From assembly GCA_900553265.1 (NCBI GenBank), contig USDD01000096.1, positions 1-9,450 of the forward strand: a DNA stretch of 9,450 nt, given 5' to 3'. Every line of letters begins with the position of its first letter. The first letter of the stretch is position 1. Origin of the DNA: an uncultured Eubacteriales bacterium. Lineage in GTDB: Bacteria; Bacillota; Clostridia; Christensenellales; Aristaeellaceae. The notes beneath the pieces are model-generated. The model made no database searches and was not told the origin of the DNA. It worked only from the letters and a program-made list of their open reading frames with translations. A program made the translations under genes and the position numbers. Shown here piece after piece: positions 1 through 6,602 of the stretch.

Positions 1-60
1 CCGCAGATGGCGGAAAAGACAGAGCCCGACGCGCCGCCGAATTGTGCGGTGTTGCTTTAA
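1..60 (+). CDS. Possible C-terminal tail of an upstream gene (partial)
   Basis: The first plus-strand frame is open from the window edge to a TAA at 58-60 and reads PQMAEKTEPDAPPNCAVLL. Its third codon positions are mostly G or C, as in the real genes here. If genuine, it is the last 19 residues of a gene running in from the left, convergent with the minus-strand gene ending at 57, with the two stop codons overlapping. Nothing in so short a tail identifies a family. The other plus frame open here simply continues as a noncoding frame antisense to the next gene. Low confidence because only 60 bases are visible. Confidence 0.25.
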   Translation, partial: PQMAEKTEPDAPPNCAVLL

Positions 61-1124
61 CACAACGTGCCGAGGATGGGCGGCTGATCCTCGCGCAGGA
101 TTTCCTCCACGAAGCCGGGACGGTATCCGTGCTCGAGGCACCACTGAACGCCGGCTTCCAGGCGATCGGCATAATCGGGCAGATAGCCGCAATAATCCGG
201 ATAGAAGTACTGCTCGTGGATCAGAATGTCCATGAACGGACGGTTGGGATAACGGGCTTCAAAGGCGTCCAGGCCGGAAGGAATATCCTCCAGGCGACCG
301 CAGTTCAGAACCACGTCGCAGGGAAAGAAAATCATGCCCGTCTTCGGATCCTTCCAGAAACAGTGGCGGCGCACCGCATCGAACTGCTCCTGAGTGGCCG
401 AATAGCAGAGGCAGGGCTTCCCATCATTTTCGGCGAAATCCCCCAGCAGGGCGCGGATGCCACAATCATACAGAGCGCGAATGCCGTCCACGGTGGTCTC
501 AGCAAAGTGCAGCGTGGTCACGTAACCCGCACGCCCGGCAAAGCGCTCGATCTGGGCCATTACCCGGCTGCAGTCGCGGTGAACCTGCGCATAGCCGGCG
601 TCGATATAGGGCCAGTTGGGCTTGTCGGCGTTGGCATGGAAGGAAAGACGAAGCCAGTCCCGGTTGTCCAGCCATTCCTGCCGATAGCGATCGGGCATAT
701 CCAGAAGGGTGAAGTCGCCGTATTCCGGACTTTCCCAATAGATGTTCATGTGTACCTTCAGTCCGTATTTTTCATGCAGCCTGCGATACATGGCCAGATA
801 GGGATTTTCGAAGACGCTTCGGTAATCGTGCTCGGCAATATCCTGCAAAAACCGAACGTTGTCGTCCACGGACAGGCGGAACATCCGATGGAGAATGTCC
901 ACGCGCCACAGCTCCACGTCGCGGCTTTCGCCGCCCGAAGCAAAGGTCAGCGTGAGATGAGGAACGGTCAGGGGAATCTCCAGTACCCAGGCGCCGTCGG
1001 ACGCGGCGGCGGGCATGCCGTTGATCGTCACCGGAGCCTCGGAAACGGCGCGGCAGTAAACCATCGGCGTTTCACCGGCGACGGCGGCATAGATCGTTCC
1101 AGAAAGAGGTTCTTTGATAATCAT
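57..1124 (-). CDS. Cytoplasmic NodB-like deacetylase/glycosidase-superfamily protein, copy 1
   Basis: A 355-residue protein with no signal peptide or membrane segment. Residues 1 to about 75 look like a small beta domain (ending near ELWRVDIL); about 80-345 look like a polysaccharide-deacetylase/glycoside-hydrolase-type barrel. Candidate metal or catalytic residues are D87-D88 in RLSVDDN (compare TFDDG in NodB), H125, E131, H163 in LSFHAN, H206 in TLHF, D270, and H303-E304 in the strong motif IHEQYFYPDY. The classical NodB HxxxH is not obvious, so the activity, perhaps deacetylation or hydrolysis of an imported sugar, is inferred. The same residues recur in the protein at 6603-7706, clearly a paralogue, most strikingly FENPYLA (106-112) and HEQYFYPDY. 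The start is supported by AAGGAG seven bases upstream of ATG. It is transcribed away from the oxidoreductase operon, from a promoter at 1423-1451. Family assignment is moderate; substrate unknown. Confidence 0.75.
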   Translation of the reverse strand: MIIKEPLSGTIYAAVAGETPMVYCRAVSEAPVTINGMPAAASDGAWVLEIPLTVPHLTLTFASGGESRDVELWRVDILHRMFRLSVDDNVRFLQDIAEHDYRSVFENPYLAMYRRLHEKYGLKVHMNIYWESPEYGDFTLLDMPDRYRQEWLDNRDWLRLSFHANADKPNWPYIDAGYAQVHRDCSRVMAQIERFAGRAGYVTTLHFAETTVDGIRALYDCGIRALLGDFAENDGKPCLCYSATQEQFDAVRRHCFWKDPKTGMIFFPCDVVLNCGRLEDIPSGLDAFEARYPNRPFMDILIHEQYFYPDYCGYLPDYADRLEAGVQWCLEHGYRPGFVEEILREDQPPILGTLC

Positions 1125-1416
1125 AGGTACACTCCTTCAACGTCATGGACTCCACCGAGCATTCGGTGCATCTCTCCGGGACGCGTTGCTTGCGAATTGC
1201 AGCCCGGCGATCCTTTCTTCACCGCTGCAGCGGCGGGCAGCATCGATAATTCGCTGAGCGCGCACGGCCTCCCGGCGAGCGATCTTTCGGCAGCAACAGG
1301 CAGAGTCTCTCTGCATGCCGGGCGCAGGCGCTGCCAAACTCCACTCCCTGCATGGCCTCGACAGCCTTCGTTTCGCAATCCTGTCGGGCGCTCTTCCAAT
1401 TTTTTCATCGAATGAT
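1125..1416 (-). other. Long 5' leader of the first barrel gene, with a possible decayed small ORF
   Basis: The minus-strand promoter at 1423-1451 predicts a transcript start near 1416, about 290 nt before the ATG at 1124. The stretch has no clear intact gene. Frame 1408-1121 runs from ATG and overlaps the next start as ATGA, but its first ATG lacks a ribosome site and its composition is unconvincing. Dropping one A from the A6 run after that ATG would give MKNWKSARQDCETKAVEAMQ, and a second shift near 1285 leads into a helical-looking frame with RREAVRAQRIIDAARR. This suggests either a frameshifted small gene or a chance product of GC-rich DNA. A perfect 6-bp hairpin, CACCGA-loop-TCGGTG, lies at 1153-1168, about 15 nt before the AAGGAG site (1133-1138). 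No T-box or riboswitch consensus was recognised. Confidence 0.35.
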
Positions 1417-1422
1417 GAAATT

Positions 1423-1451
1423 AATATACCCCATTTTTCCGCCCTTGTCAA
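1423..1451 (-). promoter_or_regulatory. Sigma-70/SigA promoter for the first barrel gene
   Basis: On the minus strand, TTGACA (plus 1446-1451) and TATATT (plus 1423-1428) are separated by exactly 17 bp. This is a near-perfect vegetative promoter, reading toward the gene starting at 1124. The predicted start of transcription is near 1416. Confidence 0.75.
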
Positions 1452-1700
1452 TCGTTCTGAACGCGGGACGCATTTGTTTCTGGAAGAGCATTAAAATATT
1501 GCCGCGGGTGAGGTCTGCGGGCGCGACGGGAACCGTCTGCGCATTCTTCTGCTGCTTTCGACGAGCATTCATGTCGATTCCTCAAATTGTTTATGCGATA
1601 AATAAACGAAAAGGCGTGCCGCGTGGTGCGTTTTCATATTATTAATTCTGTATGTCCTCAAAAGGCCTGGCGCATTTCGCAAAATAGTGTAAAAACGCCA
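1452..1700. promoter_or_regulatory. Intergenic spacer between divergent promoters, with candidate operator repeats
   Basis: No gene is supported here. The inverted repeat GTTTAT-7 nt-ATAAAC lies at 1589-1607, roughly midway between the two promoters. The 9-mer ATTTCGCAA occurs at 1674-1682 and again at 1749-1757, flanking the plus-strand promoter, and TTTCGCAA also occurs at 1371-1378. These are plausible binding sites for a regulator encoded elsewhere, but they are short enough to arise by chance. Confidence 0.3.
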
Positions 1701-1730
1701 TTGACAATTTGGCATAGGAGATGCTATAAT
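1701..1730 (+). promoter_or_regulatory. Extended -10 promoter of the oxidoreductase-importer operon
   Basis: TTGACA at 1701-1706 and TATAAT at 1725-1730 are both perfect consensus boxes with an 18-bp spacer. TG one base upstream of the -10 (1722-1723) makes it an extended -10. Transcription should start near 1737, giving an untranslated leader of about 98 nt before the ATG at 1835. That leader contains a 5-bp hairpin (TGTCT/AGACA, 1770-1784). A weak GCCG/CGGC stem (1816-1832) places the AGGGAG ribosome site in its loop. Confidence 0.85.
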
Positions 1731-1834
1731 TATTTCATCGATTAAAAAATTTCGCAATGCGTTTTACGTTGTCTGCGGGAGACATTTTACTTTGACGGAA
1801 AGAGAATAGGCGCAAGCCGAGGGAGAAACGGCAA

Positions 1835-2866
1835 ATGGAACAGAAAATTTTGAATGTGGGCGTGATTTCATGCAGCGGCATGGCCCAGTCGCACATGTTG
1901 GCCGTTCAGGCACATGAGCAGGCTCGCCTGGTCGCCATCTGCGACGTGGACGAGGAAAAACTCCGTGAGGCCGGCGAGAAGCTGGGCGTGGACGCGCGCT
2001 ACACCGACTATCGCGATCTGCTTCGCCATCCCGGACTGGACGCAGTGATTATCGTCACGCCCGACCAGCTGCACCGGGAGATGGTCGAGGCCGCGCTGGC
2101 CGCGAACAAACACGTTCTGTGTGAAAAGCCGCTGGCGCTGACCCGCGAGGATCTCTGCGCCATCGTGGAGTCCGGCAAGAGGAGCGACCGCAAGTTGATG
2201 GTGGGCCAGATCTGCCGCTTTACGCCCGGCTTCGTCGCGGCGAAAAAGCTCGTCGACGAGGGGCGGATCGGTGAATTGTACTTCGTCGAAAGCGAATACG
2301 CCCACGATTATCAGGAAATTCTCTCCCTGAACGGCTGGCGCAGCGATCCCATCCGCAACGGCGTGGTGGGCGGCGGCTGCCACGCGGTGGATCTGCTTCG
2401 CTGGCTGGCGGGCGACCCCACCGAGGTCACAGCCTACGCCACCCACAAGATGCTGCCCATCGTGGACTACGCCGACTGCACCGTCGCCATTCTGAAGTTC
2501 CCCAACAACGTCGTCGGCAAGGTGTTCGTCTCCACCGGCTGCAAGCGCGAGTACACCATGCGCAGCGTGTTCTACGGAACCAAGGGAACCATCATCTGCG
2601 ACAATTCCACGCCGCACATCACGCTCTTCCATGAGGAGGAGGGCAAGCCCGGCTCGGCCTCCACGCCCCACGAGATTGACGTTCAGCTGGCCGATCACAA
2701 CACCTTCGGCGAGTTCCGCGCCTTCGCGGACGCGATTCTGAACGATACTCCGGTGCCCACGGACGCGGAGCAGGGCGCGCGCACCATCGCGGCCTGTATG
2801 GCCATCGTTCAATCCGCCGACGAGGGGCGATCCGTCGTTCCCAACTACGACTTTGCGAGGAGCTGA
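1835..2866 (+). CDS. Gfo/Idh/MocA-family NAD(P)-dependent sugar oxidoreductase
   Basis: A 343-residue cytoplasmic enzyme of the usual length for this family, which oxidises, reduces or epimerises sugars and cyclitols with NAD(P). Residues 1-120 form a Rossmann domain: beta1 is ILNVGVISCSGMA (5-17), the acidic residue after beta2 is in AICDVD (34-39), and the EKP motif at 97-99 supplies the family lysine, K98. The C-terminal domain carries GGGCHAVDLLRW (179-190), with H183 and D186 as likely active-site residues. Unusually, the nucleotide loop reads ISCSGMA where relatives usually have IGCGGIA, so two glycine positions are serine. The ATG at 1835 is preceded by AGGGAG. It is the first gene of an operon with the two permeases and binding protein; only 6 bp separate it from the next gene. 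It probably acts on the imported sugar; the exact substrate is not visible. Confidence 0.9.
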   Translation: MEQKILNVGVISCSGMAQSHMLAVQAHEQARLVAICDVDEEKLREAGEKLGVDARYTDYRDLLRHPGLDAVIIVTPDQLHREMVEAALAANKHVLCEKPLALTREDLCAIVESGKRSDRKLMVGQICRFTPGFVAAKKLVDEGRIGELYFVESEYAHDYQEILSLNGWRSDPIRNGVVGGGCHAVDLLRWLAGDPTEVTAYATHKMLPIVDYADCTVAILKFPNNVVGKVFVSTGCKREYTMRSVFYGTKGTIICDNSTPHITLFHEEEGKPGSASTPHEIDVQLADHNTFGEFRAFADAILNDTPVPTDAEQGARTIAACMAIVQSADEGRSVVPNYDFARS

Positions 2867-2872
2867 AGTGTC

Positions 2873-3811
2873 ATGACCCCAACCATTACGGTGAACCGGC
2901 GCCCGCTGAAGACTCGTCTGAAGGCTCAGTGGCGGCTGTACGTACTGCTGGCTCCGGCCATTATTCTCACGCTGGTTTTCTCCTATGCGCCGCTGGCGGG
3001 CTGGTACATGGCCTTTACCGACTACAAGCTGGGCGGCAGCATGTTCGCGGGAAAGTGGACGGGGCTGAAGCAGTTCGCCAATTTTTTCAGCGGCTCCATG
3101 GACGCGATGTACACCGTGCGCAACACGCTGGCCATCAATTTGATGAATCTGTTCATCAGTCTGGGCGTGGCCATGGTGTTCACGCTGCTGATGAACGAGG
3201 TTCGCTCCCGCCGGACGAAGAAGCTGGTGCAGACTGCGTCGTTCTTCCCCTATTTCGTCTCCTGGGTCATCACCTACATGATCTTCAGCGCGTTTCTGGC
3301 CTCCAAGACCGGCATCGTCAACCGGATGATTGTGAGCTTGGGCATGCGCAAGAAGGGAATCAATTTTCTGGGCGACCCGGACTATTCCTGGGGACTGATC
3401 CTCTTCGTGAATATCTGGAAGAATCTCGGTTACGACAGCGTCATTTTCCTGGCGGCGCTGGCGGGCATTCCCACCGAGCAGTATGAGGCGGCGGACATCG
3501 ACGGCGCGACGCGCATGCAGAAGATCTGGTACATCACGCTGCCCGGGCTGACGACCACGCTGGTGATGCTGCTGATCATGAACTCCGGCTGGATCTTCTC
3601 CTCGAACTTCGAGCAGTTCTATCTCTTTACCAACAGCACCAACTGGGAGACCATGGAGGTTCTGGACGTTTACATCTACAATTACGGCCTGAAGAAACTG
3701 AACTTCAGCTACGCCACGGCCGTGGGCATCATCAAGACCTTCGCGAGCATCGTGATGTTCTCCATCGTCAACTTCACGGCCAAGCGCCTCAACGGCCGCT
3801 CGCTGCTGTAA
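2873..3811 (+). CDS. ABC sugar transporter permease, LplB-like (CUT1 family)
   Basis: A 312-residue integral membrane protein matching the first permease of LplB/YtcP/LplA-type importers. About six hydrophobic helices are visible, near residues 22-42, 83-108, 121-142, 172-198, 227-248 and 278-302. The cytoplasmic EAA loop, which docks the ATPase, reads EQYEAADIDGATRMQKIWYI (203-222). The N-terminus is basic (RRPLKTRLKAQWR), as expected for a cytoplasmic tail. The start ATG is 6 bp after the oxidoreductase stop, with AGGAG about ten bases upstream inside the end of that gene, so translation is probably coupled. It should pair with the following permease to form the channel. The binding protein encoded by the fourth gene would deliver the substrate. 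No ATPase gene is present, so a shared MsmX-type ATPase is inferred. Confidence 0.92.
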   Translation: MTPTITVNRRPLKTRLKAQWRLYVLLAPAIILTLVFSYAPLAGWYMAFTDYKLGGSMFAGKWTGLKQFANFFSGSMDAMYTVRNTLAINLMNLFISLGVAMVFTLLMNEVRSRRTKKLVQTASFFPYFVSWVITYMIFSAFLASKTGIVNRMIVSLGMRKKGINFLGDPDYSWGLILFVNIWKNLGYDSVIFLAALAGIPTEQYEAADIDGATRMQKIWYITLPGLTTTLVMLLIMNSGWIFSSNFEQFYLFTNSTNWETMEVLDVYIYNYGLKKLNFSYATAVGIIKTFASIVMFSIVNFTAKRLNGRSLL

Positions 3812-3825
3812 GGAGGCGACTGACA

Positions 3826-4704
3826 GTGAAGCATAAGCGAACTCTGGGAGACTATGTATTCGACTTCATCATCTATCTGGTCATGCTGGTCGTGTTTGTG
3901 GTCTCGCTGTATCCCTTCTGGTATGTGGTCATGTATTCCTTCAGTACCTCGGGCAGCGTCGGCTCGAGTCTGCTGCTCTATCCAAAGGGCTTCAATGCGG
4001 ATTCCTATCGGCTGCTGATGTCGGTGGATAAGATTCCCCACGCGCTGATGATCTCCGTAGCGCGGTCGGTTCTGGGCCCGACGCTGTCCATTCTGGTCAC
4101 GGCCATGGCGGCCTATGCGCTGATGAACCGTGACCTGGTGGGCCGCTCCTTCTTCGTCAAGCTGCTGATGATCACCATGTACTTCTCCAGCGGCATGATT
4201 CCAAGCTATCTGCTCATGAGCGAGATCGGCCTGACGGGCACGTTCTGGGTATACATCATTCCCGGCCTGTTCGGCGTTTACAACATGGTGCTCATCAAGA
4301 CCTACATGGAATCGCTGCCGGACGGACTGGCCGAGAGCGCCATGATCGACGGCGCCAACGACTTTGTGATCTTCTTCCGAATTGTTTTTCCGCTGTCCAA
4401 GCCGGTTCTGGCGGCGGTGCTGCTGTTTTTGTGCATCGGCCAGTGGAACAGCTATTCGGACACGATGATCTACAACTCGTCCCAGACCGAGCTGCACACC
4501 CTGTCCTATGTGCTGATGAACTTCATCCAGACCAGCTCCTCCAGCGTGGAGGAAGCGCGCAAGAATGCGCAGATGAACAACATCAACAGCACCTCGCTGA
4601 AGATGGCGATGACCGTGATCACCACCGTTCCGATCATGCTGGTTTATCCTATGCTTCAGAAGAATTTCGCCAAGGGCATTCTCATTGGCTCCATCAAGGG
4701 CTGA
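3826..4704 (+). CDS. ABC sugar transporter permease, YtcP/LplC-like (CUT1 family)
   Basis: A 292-residue second permease. It starts with GTG at 3826, chosen because GGAGG lies nine bases upstream and the gene begins only 14 bp after the first permease. Hydrophobic segments are near residues 11-37, 74-100, 108-131, 138-158, 192-207 and 260-276. The EAA loop reads LAESAMIDGANDFVIFFRIV (168-187), containing the family glycine. The SLYPFWYVVMYSFS stretch (27-40) and the C-terminal LQKNFAKGILIGSIKG are typical of the YtcP branch, which often imports complex oligosaccharides or uronic-acid-containing sugars. That substrate trend is family knowledge, not proof here. It forms a heterodimer with the LplB-like permease. 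Confidence 0.92.
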   Translation: MKHKRTLGDYVFDFIIYLVMLVVFVVSLYPFWYVVMYSFSTSGSVGSSLLLYPKGFNADSYRLLMSVDKIPHALMISVARSVLGPTLSILVTAMAAYALMNRDLVGRSFFVKLLMITMYFSSGMIPSYLLMSEIGLTGTFWVYIIPGLFGVYNMVLIKTYMESLPDGLAESAMIDGANDFVIFFRIVFPLSKPVLAAVLLFLCIGQWNSYSDTMIYNSSQTELHTLSYVLMNFIQTSSSSVEEARKNAQMNNINSTSLKMAMTVITTVPIMLVYPMLQKNFAKGILIGSIKG

Positions 4705-4717
4705 TCGACGGAAATGT

Positions 4718-4733
4718 TGGTTCGCAAGAGCCA
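4718..4733 (+). other. Intercistronic stem-loop with GCAA tetraloop
   Basis: TGGTTC (4718-4723) pairs with GAGCCA (4728-4733), with one G-U pair, around a GCAA loop, a stable GNRA-type tetraloop. It sits between the second permease and the ribosome site of the binding protein. Such hairpins can protect or partly uncouple the mRNA so that the binding protein is made in excess; that role is inferred. Confidence 0.35.
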
Positions 4734-4754
4734 TCAAATAAAGGAGGAAACGAC

Positions 4755-6428
4755 ATGAAGAGAACTCTGGCACTGGTTCTGGCGCTTCTCATGCTGGCCT
4801 GCACCTTTACGGGCGTGCTGGCGGAGGAAACCCGGGAGGACTACGAAATCACCTACATGATCCCCGGCGTGAAGGATTCGAGCAGTCTGGACAACCCCAT
4901 TGGTCAGATCATCTACGACAAGTTCGGCATCATCATCAATCTCGTCGGCTATGCAGGCGACTGGGAAGAGCGCTGCGCCATGTGGCTGGCCGGAAACGAC
5001 TATCCCGACATGGTTCAGCTGCAGGGCAACACCATGGTCAAGAAGTACATCGAGGCGGGCGCCGTGCTGAATCTGAGCGAGCTGGCCGAGAAATGCAACG
5101 CGCAGAACTTCCTGACCTTCCACGCCCAGTCCATTCCCTATTGGAAGCTGGCCACCGGCACGGACGATCTGTACAAGTACGAGGCCAACTGCCCGGACAT
5201 GGAGGTCGCTGAAGGCCCGATGTTCGACATGCTCGTCCGCAGCGACATCCTCGAGGAGCAGGGCTGGCCGGAGCTTCTCACCGACGACGACTACATCGCC
5301 GTGCTGAAGAAGGCCATGGAGGATCATCCCACCACGGAAAACGGCGATCCCACCATTGGCATCACCTTCGCGGGTGCTGAGGACTGGATGCTCACCACGA
5401 TCCTGATGCTCGATCGCGGCGGCTACACCGAGTGCAACTCCGGCCTGAGCGTGTTCTGGAACAACCAGAAGGACGTGTTTGAGGACAAGTTCTCCAACAT
5501 CTATTTCAAGGAAGGCCTGAAGTTCCTGAACCGCATGTATCAGGAGGGCATTCTGGACGAGGAAATCTTCACCACCGACTCCGCCACCGTCACTGAGCAG
5601 CTTCAGTCCGGCACCGCGCTGTCCACCTGGTACGTCACCTGGGAGCAGGGCGGCGCCAACCAGGCTCTCCGCGAGGCGGGCAAGGAGAACATGGAATACG
5701 TCATCATGCCCAACACCACCAAGCTGCAGCTGGACAACGGCGAAAAGCGCTGCATCCGTATTCTGGACACCTACGACTGGCAGAGCGTCGTCATCACCAA
5801 GAACGCCAAGTATCCCGAGCGCATCATGGAGCTGCTGGACTGGGCGTCCACCGAGGAAGGCCAGGTCCTTCTGGGCTGGGGCATTGAAGGCGTGCACTAC
5901 ACCATCGACGAGAACGGTCTGCGCCAGGTGACCCCTGAAAGCATCGCCTGCATGCAGGGCACCGGCGACGAGCACTTCAACGACGGCGTCGGCTATTACT
6001 ACTTCCTGGGCCTCTCCTCCGACTACGACGAGAACAAGCAGGTCTACAACCGCGTGATGGACGGCAGCGTCTATGAGCTGACTGTTTCCGACCGCACGAA
6101 GGAAGTCTATTCTCACTACGGCTGGGAGAAGGCTACGGATCCGTGGCAGAATAACGACAAGTTCGACTTTGAGTATGTTCACACCGGCCTGGCCGGCACC
6201 GTCGCGCTGAATCCCACCTCCGACGAGTCCGCGCTGGACACCAAGCTGAGCGAGTACATCTACAAGCACATGGCCCAGCTGATTCTCGCCGAGAGCGACG
6301 AGGAGTTCGAGTCCATGTACGACGAATTCCTGGCCGAGTATCAGAGCTTCGGCCCGCAGACCGTGGTCGACGCGTACAACGCCGTCTACGACGGAATCAA
6401 GGCCGATTTCGCCGAGGCGAGCAAGTAA
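4755..6428 (+). CDS. Extracellular solute-binding protein of the ABC importer, LplA/YtcQ-like
   Basis: A 557-residue exported sugar-binding protein, long for the general family but normal for the LplA/YtcQ type. The start ATG is seven bases after a strong AAGGAGG. Residues 1-23 are a signal peptide: KR, a hydrophobic core, then VLA before EE. C16 lies in LMLAC, a poor lipobox, so either signal peptidase I cleavage after A23 or lipidation at C16 is possible. Recognisable family segments are WLAGNDYPDMV (77-87), DILEEQGWP (164-172), and the hinge-domain stretch MELLDWASTEEGQVLLGWGI (358-377). Many surface acidic residues and aromatic clusters such as WYVTWEQGG suit carbohydrate binding. It is the last gene of the operon and should capture the substrate outside the cell for the two permeases just upstream. 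Confidence 0.92.
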   Translation: MKRTLALVLALLMLACTFTGVLAEETREDYEITYMIPGVKDSSSLDNPIGQIIYDKFGIIINLVGYAGDWEERCAMWLAGNDYPDMVQLQGNTMVKKYIEAGAVLNLSELAEKCNAQNFLTFHAQSIPYWKLATGTDDLYKYEANCPDMEVAEGPMFDMLVRSDILEEQGWPELLTDDDYIAVLKKAMEDHPTTENGDPTIGITFAGAEDWMLTTILMLDRGGYTECNSGLSVFWNNQKDVFEDKFSNIYFKEGLKFLNRMYQEGILDEEIFTTDSATVTEQLQSGTALSTWYVTWEQGGANQALREAGKENMEYVIMPNTTKLQLDNGEKRCIRILDTYDWQSVVITKNAKYPERIMELLDWASTEEGQVLLGWGIEGVHYTIDENGLRQVTPESIACMQGTGDEHFNDGVGYYYFLGLSSDYDENKQVYNRVMDGSVYELTVSDRTKEVYSHYGWEKATDPWQNNDKFDFEYVHTGLAGTVALNPTSDESALDTKLSEYIYKHMAQLILAESDEEFESMYDEFLAEYQSFGPQTVVDAYNAVYDGIKADFAEASK

Positions 6429-6442
6429 TTCGGAGACAGAGA

Positions 6443-6473
6443 GAAGGGACTGCCCGCATTGGGCAGTCCCTTC
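6443..6473. terminator. Strong hairpin after the importer operon
   Basis: GAAGGGACTGCCC (6443-6455) pairs perfectly over 13 bp with 6461-6473 around the 5-nt loop GCATT, starting 14 bp after the binding-protein stop. It is in the right place to end the operon, and being symmetrical it could also work for the convergent gene. No clear T-run follows on either strand, so it may instead be an mRNA 3'-end stabilising structure. Confidence 0.55.
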
Positions 6474-6529
6474 GGCTTCCCGGAGCGATTTGGCAGGCGA
6501 CGCAGGGGCGCGCAGCGATTTACGCGGAG

Positions 6530-6563
6530 AGGGGCGCATGGAGCAATTGCTCCATGCGCCCCT
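6530..6563. repeat. Perfect 34-nt palindrome in the convergent gap
   Basis: The arm AGGGGCGCATGGAGCAA (6530-6546) is followed immediately by its exact reverse complement (6547-6563), giving a 17-bp cruciform or hairpin with no true spacer. It lies 39 bp past the stop of the minus-strand gene ending at 6603 and could terminate its transcript, but lacks a T-run. Upstream, GCGATTT is repeated at 6485-6491 and 6515-6521, so the whole 6474-6570 stretch may be a composite palindromic element of REP type. Confidence 0.75.
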
Positions 6564-6602
6564 TCTGAACGATGCAAATCCGAGAAAACGCACATTCGCT
6601 GC

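Noticed and set aside
42..1415. 457-codon plus-strand open frame
   Set aside because: It lies antisense to the barrel gene, which has a ribosome site, a promoter and a paralogue. It also runs into the leader, has no ribosome site and reads as low-information GC-rich peptide.
1125..1415. T-box or known riboswitch in the long leader
   Set aside because: The T-box antiterminator consensus and recognisable riboswitch cores were looked for and not found; only a small hairpin at 1153-1168 is clear.
1686..1706. Catabolite-responsive (cre) site overlapping the -35 box
   Set aside because: The stretch from TGTAAAAACG to TTGACA resembles half of a cre site, but the spacing and second half do not match the 14-bp consensus.
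4734..6593. 619-codon minus-strand open frame
   Set aside because: It is antisense to the well-recognised binding protein. Its length is explained by GC-rich third positions, and its Val/Leu/His/Gly-rich translation matches no family.
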